Made by a program: the position numbers and the translations under genes. The notes under the pieces are model-generated. The model was not told the DNA's origin and made no database searches. It was given only the letters and a program-made list of their open reading frames with translations. From Nostoc sp. TCL240-02 (GTDB taxonomy: Bacteria > Cyanobacteriota > Cyanobacteriia > Cyanobacteriales > Nostocaceae), in assembly GCF_013343235.1 (NCBI RefSeq), contig NZ_CP040094.1:6443001-6507000 (forward strand): a stretch of 64,000 bases of DNA, read 5' to 3'. Shown here one piece after another: positions 8,996 to 18,195 of the stretch. Within the stretch, counting starts at the first letter, position 1. Each line of letters starts with the position of its first letter.

Positions 8996-9964
8996 ATGAA
9001 GATTGCCTTAGTTGCTGGAGGCTATATTCCTGCACCTCCCTTATCAAGTTCTATTTTGACTCTTATCCAAGAGTATAAATATTTTTTAGATAAGCTTGGA
9101 CATCAAGTAAATATTTTTAATAATAAAGATGTTAATGAAGTTATAGATAAAATCAATAATGGAAATTATGATTTTGTACATTTACACGCCTATGAATTTG
9201 CTAGTCAATTCAATAAAAGCCTAGAGCAAAAATATTGTTTTAGTTGTCATAATGGCTATTTTTTAAAACAAGATAAATGGGAAGAAGATTTTAAAGAAGG
9301 ATTTCAACATTACCTAAATGCACCTGGGATAATTGCCCTTTCTAATCCAACAAAAAATATTTTTATTAAAGCAGGCTATTCTGGATATATATCAGTGCAA
9401 ATAAATGGTGTTGATACTCAAAAATTGAATTTTAAAGAAAAAGGAAATAATAAAGCTATTTGTTTGGGTTGGATTCAACCGAGAAAGCAGCAGAGATTGC
9501 TAGCAGAAACGATTGATGGTAAGTTAGGATTAGATTTTGTTGGGCCTTTAGATGATCCTAATTTTAAAGAAGGAACCACGACAAAACATTTAGGTATCTG
9601 GAGTTTAAAACAAGTTTATAATAATCTCACAGATTATAATTGTTTAGTTTTAATTAGTAATGGAGAAATTGCACCGCTTGTAGTATTAGAAGCAATGGCG
9701 GCAGGTTTATGTGTTGTTGTTTCAGAATCTGCTAGTGCTAACTTACACTCCAAAGAGTTTATTAAAGTTTTGCCAGATGATATATTAACTAATGCTACTG
9801 CCGAAAATAAAAAAATTGTTTGTGACACAATTATTGATTTAATTGAGAAAAATAAATCTTTTCGCAAAGAAATTGTAGAATATGTCAGGGAAAATTTTGA
9901 TTTTAGTCACATCATCAAAAACTATATTCAGATAATTGACGATTTTAGCAAGTTTGATTATTAG
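8996..9964 (+). CDS. Glycosyltransferase family 4 (GT-B)
   Basis: A 322-residue GT-B enzyme. The N-terminal domain opens with KIALVAGGYIPAPPLSSS and contains FVHLHAYEF; the C-terminal domain holds CLGWIQPRKQQRLL and the conserved E-x7-E stretch EIAPLVVLEAMAAGLCVVVSE. Its codon use is strongly AT-biased compared with neighbouring housekeeping genes, suggesting acquisition as part of a sugar-decoration island. It is followed 110 bp later by the two-domain methyltransferase gene on the same strand. Donor and acceptor cannot be predicted. Length is slightly short for GT4 but complete. Confidence 0.8.
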   Translation: MKIALVAGGYIPAPPLSSSILTLIQEYKYFLDKLGHQVNIFNNKDVNEVIDKINNGNYDFVHLHAYEFASQFNKSLEQKYCFSCHNGYFLKQDKWEEDFKEGFQHYLNAPGIIALSNPTKNIFIKAGYSGYISVQINGVDTQKLNFKEKGNNKAICLGWIQPRKQQRLLAETIDGKLGLDFVGPLDDPNFKEGTTTKHLGIWSLKQVYNNLTDYNCLVLISNGEIAPLVVLEAMAAGLCVVVSESASANLHSKEFIKVLPDDILTNATAENKKIVCDTIIDLIEKNKSFRKEIVEYVRENFDFSHIIKNYIQIIDDFSKFDY

Positions 9965-10074
9965 TAAGCCATCAATCAGTAACTGTGTATGCTTAATACT
10001 GCATCACAGTAACAGGCATGGGGTTAGCAGAGAATTTTGCAGCACAAATTAGGATATTTAAGGAAAAATGAATC

Positions 10075-11514
10075 ATGAATAAAGAAACGATAGAATTTAT
10101 TGACAGAACATTATTAGTAGATGGAGATTATGTTTCAGTTGGGCTTGAAATTATCAAACCAGATAAATGTTTTCCTAATATGATTCTAGAAGATATAAAT
10201 ACTTCTGATTTGCATTCTCTAAAACGTGAAATTCCTCATAACATGTATGTAGATAAAAGAGAGACAGATGTAGGATTTCTCAGTAGGGATGAAGCACATA
10301 TTCTTTATAATACTGCTCATAAGTTTAGGGATAAAAAAGCTTTAGCTATTGGCTGTTGGTATGGATGGTCTGTCTGCCATCTGGCATTAGCAGGAGTAAA
10401 ATTAGATGTAATTGATGCTCTATTAGCCAGAAAAGATATTTATGAAAGTGTAACTAACTCTCTGCAATGTGCAGGTGTCCTAGACTCAGTTAATCTAGTA
10501 AGTAGTAATATTCCACAAAAAATAGAGGAGTTAGCCGAACAATTACAACGCAAGTGGTCGTTGATTTTTATTGACGGAACTAATGAAGCTATAAATCCAC
10601 TCAATTATGCAATTATCTGCGAACAATTAGCAGAGACAGAAGCTTTTATTCTATTTAATAACTTAAACTCTCCCGATGTTACCCAAGGCTTAGATTACTT
10701 AAAGCAAAAAGGGTGGAACACAATGATTTATCAAACAAGACAGATTATGGGAGTTGCTTGGCGTGGCAATATTGAGCCGGTCCAACATCAGCCAGATCCA
10801 AATGTTAATTGGAGCGTACCAGAGCATTTACAAAACTATCATATAAGTGAATTATCATCAGATTCAGTAAATGAATTTATGAAAATTATTACTGCTATCC
10901 GACCTTATACCTTATTAGGCGAAATACGCTTATTTTCACTTTACTCTCTAGCAAAAAAAATTTGTATAGAAGATATTCCCGGAAATTTTGTTGAATGTGG
11001 AAGTTATAAAGGGGGAGCAGCAGCACTTTTAGCATCCGTAATTAAGCGATACAGCTTGCGCCCACGTCTACTTTATGCCTGTGATACTTTTGAAGGAATG
11101 CCCGAACCGACGGAGATAGATATATATAATGGAATACCTGCAAATGAAACTGGGTTTGGAGTTGGCACTTTAAAAGCTCCAATTGGAGAAAATATACAAG
11201 CGATTTGTCAATTGTTAAAAGTCCAAGATATTGTTGTACCTGTTAAGGGTTTGTTTGCTAATACATTGCCTCAATATAAATCAGAGATAGGCAATATTGC
11301 TTTTATGCACGCTGATGGAGACTGGTATGAATCAACAATGGATATCTTCAATACGCTCTATGATAGCGTTGTTATTAATGGGATGATTCAGGTGGATGAC
11401 TATGGCCATTGGGATGGTTGCCAAAAAGCCTTACATGACTTTGAGCGTTTGAAAAGGGAGAAATTTAACCTGCATCGAATTGACTACACTGCGGTGTGGT
11501 TTAAGAAAGGTTAA
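10075..11514 (+). CDS. Two-domain methyltransferase with C-terminal TylF/macrocin O-methyltransferase domain
   Basis: A 479-residue fusion. Residues about 65-225 form a first Rossmann methyltransferase-like domain (ALAIGCWYGWSVCHLALAG, later WSLIFIDGTNEA). Residues about 260-479 form a TylF-type sugar O-methyltransferase domain: NFVECGSYKGGAAALLAS (SAM loop), ACDTFEGMPEPTEID, MHADGDWYESTMD and VDDYGHWDGCQKAL, keeping the acidic metal-binding residues. It probably methylates a sugar hydroxyl on a glycan or secondary metabolite. The gene is AT-rich like its neighbours. A degenerate copy of its 3' end lies about 1.2 kb downstream, so the locus has undergone duplication. Confidence 0.8.
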   Translation: MNKETIEFIDRTLLVDGDYVSVGLEIIKPDKCFPNMILEDINTSDLHSLKREIPHNMYVDKRETDVGFLSRDEAHILYNTAHKFRDKKALAIGCWYGWSVCHLALAGVKLDVIDALLARKDIYESVTNSLQCAGVLDSVNLVSSNIPQKIEELAEQLQRKWSLIFIDGTNEAINPLNYAIICEQLAETEAFILFNNLNSPDVTQGLDYLKQKGWNTMIYQTRQIMGVAWRGNIEPVQHQPDPNVNWSVPEHLQNYHISELSSDSVNEFMKIITAIRPYTLLGEIRLFSLYSLAKKICIEDIPGNFVECGSYKGGAAALLASVIKRYSLRPRLLYACDTFEGMPEPTEIDIYNGIPANETGFGVGTLKAPIGENIQAICQLLKVQDIVVPVKGLFANTLPQYKSEIGNIAFMHADGDWYESTMDIFNTLYDSVVINGMIQVDDYGHWDGCQKALHDFERLKREKFNLHRIDYTAVWFKKG

Positions 11515-11629
11515 ATAATATTTAACAGCCCAATACTTTTAGAAGGATGTCACTTAATTTTTGAGTTATGTATTGGTCTGTTAAATATCTTCCTAAGTTT
11601 TATTCAATTTGCATAAAGCAAATATTTTT

Positions 11630-12403
11630 TTACCAGACTAAAGTACAATCTTCAGGGTCTAATATGCCAACTTCTTTATTGACTCTGATGGTGGGAATGA
11701 TTTTAATTAACTCTTCTTTTGTATATGAATTAAAATCTTCTGGATTGATTTCATTGTATGTAATATAGCCTTTGGTGGCAGAAAGAAGCACCTTTTCTAG
11801 ATAAATATCTTGTATTTCTCGCCTCAGTTCCGTGAAGGCATAATTGCTAATTACAAGATCATAATTCTCTTTAGGTAATTCATTCATTGTCTTATAGACT
11901 AGCGTCGTGTTTAATGGGTAATGATCTAAATATTTTTGAGCTAGCATTAGTACTGGTTTTAGATCAACCAACGTATAGGTTTTTACCTTAAAATAACTAC
12001 TGACAATTCTACATAGCCCTCCATAACCAACTCCGATTTCACATATATTTAAGTTATCTAGAGTGCCAAATTCAGATTCTAAATCTGACAAAATTTTTAT
12101 GTATCGTAGGGTAGGTGGTGCGATTGTACCAATGCCCTCGTAATCAAAAACTATAGGATTGCCAATCCGATCATTTTTAAGAAATTCATTAATCTTACTC
12201 AATACCTTAGAAGAAGAATTTTTGGTTGCTTCCAGATACTCTAAGCCTTGACCGAAGTCGTCGTGTTCTAATGCGATCTTGTATATTTCATTGCGACGAA
12301 AATCTTTAAATATGGAAGAATCCAAGCTAGCTTTTAAACAGAATTCAGGATAGTCAATATTGTCAGTCAGGCTGGTTTGTAAAACCTTATCTTGGGAGTT
12401 CAT
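11630..12403 (-). CDS. Putative sugar O-methyltransferase
   Basis: A 257-residue protein whose central part looks like the putative sugar O-methyltransferase family: ICEIGVGYGGLCRIVSSYF (SAM-binding loop near residue 118), YTLVDLKPVLMLAQKYL, then YDLVISNYAFTELRREIQD and KGYITYNEINPEDF. It is convergent with the TylF-type gene. Together with the flanking glycosyltransferases it suggests methylated sugars on a cell-surface polymer or glycolipid, which is inference from context. Low GC as in the rest of the island. Confidence 0.7.
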   Translation of the reverse strand: MNSQDKVLQTSLTDNIDYPEFCLKASLDSSIFKDFRRNEIYKIALEHDDFGQGLEYLEATKNSSSKVLSKINEFLKNDRIGNPIVFDYEGIGTIAPPTLRYIKILSDLESEFGTLDNLNICEIGVGYGGLCRIVSSYFKVKTYTLVDLKPVLMLAQKYLDHYPLNTTLVYKTMNELPKENYDLVISNYAFTELRREIQDIYLEKVLLSATKGYITYNEINPEDFNSYTKEELIKIIPTIRVNKEVGILDPEDCTLVW

Positions 12404-12669
12404 GCTTACTACTGTCCTTATTTAGGCATAACTATTTATTCAACTTAGTTGCCCAGCTAGTCTATAAATGAAGAGTCATAAGTCACTTACAAATAAAAGC
12501 TGAATACAGAAGAGTCTATGAATAGTTCTTCTGTAAGCTACCAAGCAGATACTGTGATAGAGGTCGATGCTTAATAGTTCTCTTACCTCAGAGTTTAGTT
12601 ACAAAACTGACCTCAACTCTTACGTGTAAAATTACCATACATCAGCTAGAGATTCAATATTTTGGATAA

Positions 12670-12948
12670 AACAACCCAAATACTCTCTATGACAGCGTTC
12701 TCGCTAATGGTATAATTATAATGCTGATGAGTAACTACGGTTATTGGAAAAATTATTATACCAATTATTTCTGAAACTGCACAAAATCAAGGTTGGTCAC
12801 ACTTGGGGCTTAGTCACAAAGTCTGACAAACCTCACAGGTAATCGGGATCAGAAAGCTTTACATGAGTTTGAACATTTGAGAGGTAAGCAATTTAACCTT
12901 CATCAAATTGCCTACACTATGGTGTATTTTAAAAAGAGTAAATTGATA
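12670..12948 (+). pseudogene. Decayed copy of the TylF-type methyltransferase 3' end
   Basis: In broken frames the DNA encodes TLYDSVLANG followed by SNYGYW (12680-12750), then after about 100 bp of unrelated sequence QKALHEFEHLRGKQFNLHQ and a tail ending VYFKK (about 12845-12948). These match in order TLYDSVVINGMIQVDDYGHW and the KALHDFERLKREKFNLHRI tail of the intact protein encoded at 10075-11514. It is a duplicated and decayed C-terminus with an internal insertion. Confidence 0.75.
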
Positions 12949-13130
12949 GATACTAAACACATATAAAAATAGATTCAAGATATAAACATAAATACTTACA
13001 TACGGAGTTTTTAGTTTCATGATTATCAGTCTATAAATTTATCTATAAAGTCTTACATCATCCTTTATTATTCCTGATTTTATATTTTACTTTTTATCCT
13101 TCAGATAATGCAATTGATTAACTACTTGGC

Positions 13131-14450
13131 ATGAACTTTACTCTTTTTAAATCCCAAATTCAAAAAACTTTCCGCCAGATGACCAATTCTGCTTGGCGGC
13201 TTTCGCTGGTAGGAATTATTCTGAGTATATTTTTAATATTATTATATGGTTGTCAGGGGACATTACAGAATAATGATAGAGTAATTAATCTGAGTTTATG
13301 GCAATCAATAAATCCTCCTGCTAATCGGGATGTGTTTAACAAACTAGTAAATAAATTTAATCAAACTCATACTGATATCCAAGTAGAATCTATCTTCATC
13401 GGTCAACCCCAATTGCCAAAAATATTAACAGCAGTTGTGGGCAATACACCTCCAGATATTCTGTCATTCGATCCTCAATTGACAGGTCAGTTTATGGAAC
13501 TAGGGGCAATTCGACCTTTAGAAGAATGGCTGGACAAATTGCCATTGAAGTCGGAAATTAGCCCCAACCTATTGGAGGAATTAAAATTAGACGATCATCT
13601 TTGGTCAATTCCACTTTACACGAGCAATCTAGGGATTTTTTACCGACCTAAACTTTTTCAAGCTGCGGGAATTACGCAAATTCCTAAAACTTGGGAAGAG
13701 TTAAGGGAAGTCGCCAAAAAATTGACCATAGACCGGAATGGTGATAATAAACCTGAACAGTACGGAATGTTGCTGCCTTTAGGAAAGGGAGAATGGACTG
13801 TCTTTAGTTGGTTTCCTTTTTTATTGGGTGCTGGCGGCGAGGTAGTGACAAATAACCGTCCGAATTTAACGAATCAGGCAGCTATTAGTGCCTTGCAATT
13901 CTGGCAAAACCTCATGAAGGATGGATCAGTAATGCTTTCGCCTCCAGAACGTGGTTATGAAGAGGATGCTTTTATCACGGGCCGGGTTGCGATGCAAATC
14001 ACAGGGCCTTGGACTTACATCATGAAGTCTAATGTTGATTATGAAGTTTTCCCTATACCTGCAAGTGTTGAACCTGCTACGGTGACAGCGACGGGAATAT
14101 TGTATCTAATGAAGACTACGCCAGCAAGAGAGAAAGCAGCACTCAAATTTTTGGAGTATGTTTTGAGTGAAGACTTTCAAAAAGAATGGAGTGTCGGAAC
14201 GGGTTTTTTACCAGTTAATATCAAAGCTGGTCAAAGTGAAGCTTTTAAGAAATTTATTAGCAAAAAACCAGTTTTAAAAGTATTTATGGAGCAGATATCT
14301 GTAGCACTTCCTCGACCAATTATTGCTGGATATAGTCGTCTTTCTGACAGTCTTGGTCGAGCGATCGAGGCGACATTACTAGGTGAGTCTGCCGAAAAAG
14401 CACTCAGGGCAGCACAAGAACGTTTAGAACTTATTTGGGATGACAAATGA
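13131..14450 (+). CDS. ABC transporter sugar-binding lipoprotein (extracellular solute-binding family 1)
   Basis: A 439-residue secreted lipoprotein. A hydrophobic segment near residues 22-40 ends in the lipobox LYGC, so Cys41 is probably lipidated. The mature part is a family-1 solute-binding protein: NLSLWQSINPPANRDVFNKL, then PPDILSFDPQLTGQFMELGAIRPLEEW and the hinge region SIPLYTSNLGIFYRPKLF. It is expected to capture a sugar or polyol in the periplasm for an ABC importer. No permease or ATPase gene lies nearby, so it must work with subunits encoded elsewhere. The ligand is not predictable from the sequence alone. Confidence 0.85.
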   Translation: MNFTLFKSQIQKTFRQMTNSAWRLSLVGIILSIFLILLYGCQGTLQNNDRVINLSLWQSINPPANRDVFNKLVNKFNQTHTDIQVESIFIGQPQLPKILTAVVGNTPPDILSFDPQLTGQFMELGAIRPLEEWLDKLPLKSEISPNLLEELKLDDHLWSIPLYTSNLGIFYRPKLFQAAGITQIPKTWEELREVAKKLTIDRNGDNKPEQYGMLLPLGKGEWTVFSWFPFLLGAGGEVVTNNRPNLTNQAAISALQFWQNLMKDGSVMLSPPERGYEEDAFITGRVAMQITGPWTYIMKSNVDYEVFPIPASVEPATVTATGILYLMKTTPAREKAALKFLEYVLSEDFQKEWSVGTGFLPVNIKAGQSEAFKKFISKKPVLKVFMEQISVALPRPIIAGYSRLSDSLGRAIEATLLGESAEKALRAAQERLELIWDDK

Positions 14451-14471
14451 AAATCCTGAAGAAACTCTAGT

Positions 14472-15188
14472 TTAGCGATGTGGATTTCTTTTTAATGTAC
14501 ACAAACCAATTGCTGGTATAGCTCCCAGTATGACTGCCGTAAGCCCTTGTCCACTCCAATACAATATAAAATTACGGCTTGCTTCTGGAATCAGATTTTG
14601 CACCAGAAAAAGCATCCAAACCAAAATAGTAATTAATAAGAAAGCAATTGAGGGTAAAAAATTCCACCACCAAATACCTGCTGTATATCGCCTCAGTACC
14701 AGCCATTGGCAAAGCCCTAGCCAAACACCAGAAATTATATATGCGATCGCAGATAAAAATCCGAAAATAAAAGTTTCTTCAGGTGATGATGAGGCTATGG
14801 ATGAGATGTAGTTAATCCACGCTGTAGAAACACCGTTGGCAATCAGCCAACCGACGCTAGTCGCAAATAGCCATTGTAAACCAGGTAAATATCGGTAAAC
14901 GATCAGGGCTTGGTCAGCAGCAAAAATTACGGCAAATACAACGTTACTGAGACTTCTGACCAAAATACTCCATGTTTGTGCCTGGAGAGCAATACTCGGT
15001 GAGCTTTGGAGAATAATTTTCTCTAAGGCGATACTGGCAACACCACCCACAACCCATCCAATCAGGGTCATTAAGGTAAACTGAATAAAGAACCTCTGTC
15101 GCTGCGATCGCGGAATCAAAAAGTTTCCTGAATTTAGCTCGTTTTTAGCAGATGCAACACGATCGGGACTATTAGAGTCAGTTTCCAT
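14472..15188 (-). CDS. Hypothetical multi-pass membrane protein
   Basis: A 238-residue protein with several hydrophobic segments: about residues 35-55, 70-95, 105-125, 140-165, 175-200 and 210-230. A polar N-terminal 30 residues precede the first segment. No catalytic motif or named family is recognised. It converges on the solute-binding protein gene, 21 bp apart, and has no same-strand partner. Inner-membrane location is likely; function unknown. Confidence 0.65.
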   Translation of the reverse strand: METDSNSPDRVASAKNELNSGNFLIPRSQRQRFFIQFTLMTLIGWVVGGVASIALEKIILQSSPSIALQAQTWSILVRSLSNVVFAVIFAADQALIVYRYLPGLQWLFATSVGWLIANGVSTAWINYISSIASSSPEETFIFGFLSAIAYIISGVWLGLCQWLVLRRYTAGIWWWNFLPSIAFLLITILVWMLFLVQNLIPEASRNFILYWSGQGLTAVILGAIPAIGLCTLKRNPHR

Positions 15189-15912
15189 AAGAAATTAGGG
15201 TAGCGAGGGAATAGGGAGATTAGGAAGATAGGGAAGCAGGGGGAGAATGACTAATGCCCACTCCTCAGTTAAATATTGATTCTTGTTTTATCCTATTTCT
15301 CACTCGTCAGTCCCTATTTTCTATTATTTGCCACTACCTGAAAGCGAGTCTATTATGTCAATAATAGCAGTGGATTCTCAATAAACTCTGAGATAATCTC
15401 ATTAACTTAAGCTTATTGCTAAAGGGTTAAGAGTTGCCCGTCATAGATATATGCCTAACACAACGCTAGTTGCTACCCTGCGGGAATGCTAATAACGTAG
15501 CTTGTTTCCCCGTAGGAGTACAAGTCGGTATCAGCCAACGCAGTGGTTCCCCTACAGAAATTTTATTTTTACTTTATAAATAACCTTTTAACCTTAGTTG
15601 CGATCAAGAGTAATTTAGATATGTTTTTCCTGACCACTAAAATTGCACAAGACACTTCACTTAATCTTTAAAGAAATTTTAGTGTATATACCGTATCTTT
15701 TGCGAGTTGGAAAAATCAGAATAGTAGTACAAAGCATCAAGATAAACTTACATCTTCGAGCTTGTTGTACTCGACAACAGTCATATAGAAAGAAATAATA
15801 ATTTTTGATTTTCTTCTAGTTTGTTCGAGTAATGAAACCAGTTTTGTATAGCTAGGTTTCAAGAAAAGTTCAGTCTTAATTATCTTTGTGTTCTTCAAGG
15901 TTTATTATTCGA
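15189..15912. other. Long intergenic region with low-complexity repeats
   Basis: There is no convincing gene. A purine-rich tract (about 15200-15250, AGGGAGATTAGG-like words) is followed by AT-rich DNA and, at 15496-15521, a dispersed repeat shared with 49711-49736. The last 200 bp probably hold the promoter and leader of the secreted protein gene. Confidence 0.5.
15496..15521. repeat. Dispersed repeat, copy 1 (CGTAGCTTG...CCCCGTAGG)
   Basis: The 26-bp stretch reads CGTAGCTTGTTTCCCCGTAG followed by GAGTAC. It recurs with two mismatches at 49711-49736. Both copies are intergenic and belong to a short palindromic-type repeat common in Nostoc-like genomes. Confidence 0.6.
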
Positions 15913-16599
15913 ATGCTGCAAAAAATCTCCTTGGCTTTACTCGGAACAACTGCTGTGGTTATGAGTGCGAATCCAGCTAGTGCCGTAACTCTGCAAGTCA
16001 ATAGTGGCCCGTTTTCTAGCTACGCTGATGCCAAAACTGTCACCTTTGATGATGGTACAGCAAATGATCCTAATGGATTTGTTACTTACTCTAATATTAC
16101 TAGTAATATTGTTCAAGGTAGCGTATCTGGTCAATACGCCTCACCTTATGGAGATAACACCAAATTCCTAACAATTTCTCCAAAAAATAGTAATGTTGCA
16201 GGCGACAGTGGTTTTGTCAATATTGTATTCAAAGAAGCTGTTAATTACTTCGGTTTTTATGCAGGTTCATTGGATGATTACAACTTTGTTGATATTTACA
16301 AAGGTAATCAGTTGGTAAAGACTTTTAGTGGTGCAGATGTGCCAACTGCTATAGCTAATGGTAGTTGGACTAGCACTCAAGCTAATATGTTTATCAATCT
16401 TGTCGCTGATACAGGAGAAACATTTGACCGAGTTGTGATGCGCTCAAATGGTATTGCCTTTGAAACAGATAACCACGCCTATAGACTAGCCAAGAGCGTT
16501 CCCGAATCTAATACGATGTTAGGTGTGTTAGCAATTGGTGCTTGTGGTATGACTTCACTCTTCAAACGCTCACAACAGAAAGTGGCAGTGAAAGGATAA
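15913..16599 (+). CDS. PEP-CTERM-like secreted protein
   Basis: A 228-residue exported protein when started at the ATG at 15913; an in-frame TTG at 15886 is upstream but would place extra residues before the signal peptide. The signal peptide is about residues 1-25 (hydrophobic LALLGTTAVVMSA, then ASA). The mature domain is beta-rich (VTFDDGTANDPNGFV, VNIVFKEAVNYFGFYAGS). The C-terminus has VPESNTMLG, a hydrophobic helix and a basic end (FKRSQQK), i.e. a PEP-CTERM sorting signal recognised by exosortase. Expected to be surface or matrix associated. Its ligand is unknown; a single-gene unit ended by a strong hairpin. Confidence 0.75.
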   Translation: MLQKISLALLGTTAVVMSANPASAVTLQVNSGPFSSYADAKTVTFDDGTANDPNGFVTYSNITSNIVQGSVSGQYASPYGDNTKFLTISPKNSNVAGDSGFVNIVFKEAVNYFGFYAGSLDDYNFVDIYKGNQLVKTFSGADVPTAIANGSWTSTQANMFINLVADTGETFDRVVMRSNGIAFETDNHAYRLAKSVPESNTMLGVLAIGACGMTSLFKRSQQKVAVKG

Positions 16600-16631
16600 A
16601 TTTATCAGAATACCGGTTTAAAATTTTTAAG

Positions 16632-16664
16632 AATGTATCTCTACGCCAGGCGTAGAGATACATT
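16632..16664 (+). terminator. Perfect 16-bp hairpin after the PEP-CTERM gene
   Basis: AATGTATCTCTACGCC (16632-16647) and its exact reverse complement (16649-16664) are separated by one base, followed by a short T-rich tail. A cruciform-like intrinsic terminator is likely. The perfect symmetry also fits a small mobile palindrome. Confidence 0.65.
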
Positions 16665-16961
16665 TGTTATTTATCATGCAGTTTTACTCATGCGTTCCCT
16701 TGATGTATAAGTTAAGAGGTGCATTTCTACGTGGCACTCAAAGCAATAATTTTATGTGGTAAGCCAAAAAAACATATAGATTGTAGCGCTTGCGGGTACT
16801 AATACTGTTGTAAAGCTAACCGAGCGCTCATGTCTAAATAATCAAAATATTATAAAATATTACTATTATGCGCTGCTATTCACCTTTTCCTGAAAACCTG
16901 CTGGAAAAGCGTAATCCCAGAATGATAAGCTAAACAGTGGCATAAATAGGATGAAGTATTA
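16665..16961. other. Upstream region of hemE
   Basis: 297 bp of AT-rich non-coding DNA between the hairpin and hemE. It presumably carries the hemE promoter. No riboswitch or clear operator could be recognised. Confidence 0.4.
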
Positions 16962-18023
16962 ATGGGTGTTTATTCAACGACTCCTCATCTCTTACGGGCT
17001 GCTCGCGGTGAAGTAGTAGATCGTCCCCCTGTATGGATGATGCGACAAGCGGGACGATATATGAAAGCATATCGAGACTTAAGAGAGAAGTATCCTTCGT
17101 TTCGCGATCGCTCGGAAATTCCAGATGTAGCAATTGAAGTTTCCTTGCAACCGTGGAGAGCCTTCCAACCAGATGGAGTAATTTTATTTTCTGATATTGT
17201 CACCCCCTTACCTGGTTTGGGCATTGACATGGATATCGCCGAAGGTAAAGGGCCAATCATTCACTCGCCCCTCCGCACTCAAGAACAAATTGATCGTCTG
17301 CATCCCTTAGAACCAGAAGCAGCTTTACCATTTATCAAGACAATTTTACAGGCGTTGCGTTCTGAAGTAGGCGATAAATCAACGGTGTTAGGCTTTGTGG
17401 GTGCGCCGTGGACATTAGCAGCTTATGCAGTTGAGGGAAAAGGTTCTAAAACCTACTCCATCATTAAAAACATGGCATTCTCAGATCCGACGATACTGCA
17501 TCAACTGTTAACTAAATTAGCAGATGCGATCGCCATCTATGCCCGCTATCAAATTGACTGTGGCGCTCAAGTTGTGCAAATGTTCGATTCCTGGGCGGGT
17601 CAATTGAGTCCTCAAGATTATGACACCTTTGCTCTCCCCTATCAGCAGCGAGTTTTCCAGCAAGTCAAACAAACCCACCCCGATACACCATTGATTTTGC
17701 TAGTTAGCGGTAGTGCGGGTGTGTTGGAAAGAATGGCACAATCTGGCGCTGATATTGTCAGTGTAGACTGGGCAGTGGATATGGCAGATGCACGGGCTAG
17801 ATTGGGTAAGCAAGTCAAAGTTCAAGGAAATCTTGACCCAGGCGTGCTATTCGGCTCTAAACAGTTTATCCGCGATCGCATTCTCGATACCGTTCGCAAA
17901 GCTGGCAATTGGGGTCACATTCTCAATCTCGGTCATGGTGTCCTTCCAGAAACTCCCGAAGAAAACGTCGCTTTCTTCTTTGAAACCGCAAAGGAATTGA
18001 ATCTTGCAGGAGTTAAGAATTAG
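16962..18023 (+). CDS. hemE: Uroporphyrinogen decarboxylase
   Basis: A 353-residue enzyme that removes four carboxyl groups from uroporphyrinogen III to give coproporphyrinogen III in heme and chlorophyll synthesis. The signature [14 protein letters not shown] lies near residue 20, the second signature [20 protein letters not shown] near residue 145, the substrate-contacting Asp/Tyr region in [11 protein letters not shown], and [13 protein letters not shown] at the C-terminus. The length matches the family. It is a stand-alone gene followed by a tandem-repeat region. Cytoplasmic. Identification is secure. Confidence 0.97.
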   Translation: MGVYSTTPHLLRAARGEVVDRPPVWMMRQAGRYMKAYRDLREKYPSFRDRSEIPDVAIEVSLQPWRAFQPDGVILFSDIVTPLPGLGIDMDIAEGKGPIIHSPLRTQEQIDRLHPLEPEAALPFIKTILQALRSEVGDKSTVLGFVGAPWTLAAYAVEGKGSKTYSIIKNMAFSDPTILHQLLTKLADAIAIYARYQIDCGAQVVQMFDSWAGQLSPQDYDTFALPYQQRVFQQVKQTHPDTPLILLVSGSAGVLERMAQSGADIVSVDWAVDMADARARLGKQVKVQGNLDPGVLFGSKQFIRDRILDTVRKAGNWGHILNLGHGVLPETPEENVAFFFETAKELNLAGVKN

Positions 18024-18031
18024 GAGTCATA

Positions 18032-18105
18032 CAATTTTAGATTTTAGATTTTAGATTTTAGATTTTTCTTTCAATCCAAAATCCAAAATTCAAAATCTAA
18101 AATTT
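18032..18105. repeat. Short tandem heptamer repeats with complementary downstream arm
   Basis: TTTTAGA repeats about five times from 18032, followed by CCAAAATCCAAAATTCAAAATCTAAAATT, which is largely complementary. The whole can fold as an AT-rich hairpin and may act as the hemE terminator. This is the STRR type of repeat seen in heterocystous cyanobacteria; a related stretch is at 42196-42240. Confidence 0.7.
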
Positions 18106-18195
18106 TCAGAGTTATTAAGTTATCAGTTGTAACTCGGAACTTTTAACTTTATTCTTAACTCTTTAGTTTTAACTCCTAACGTTTGATAAATTTTT

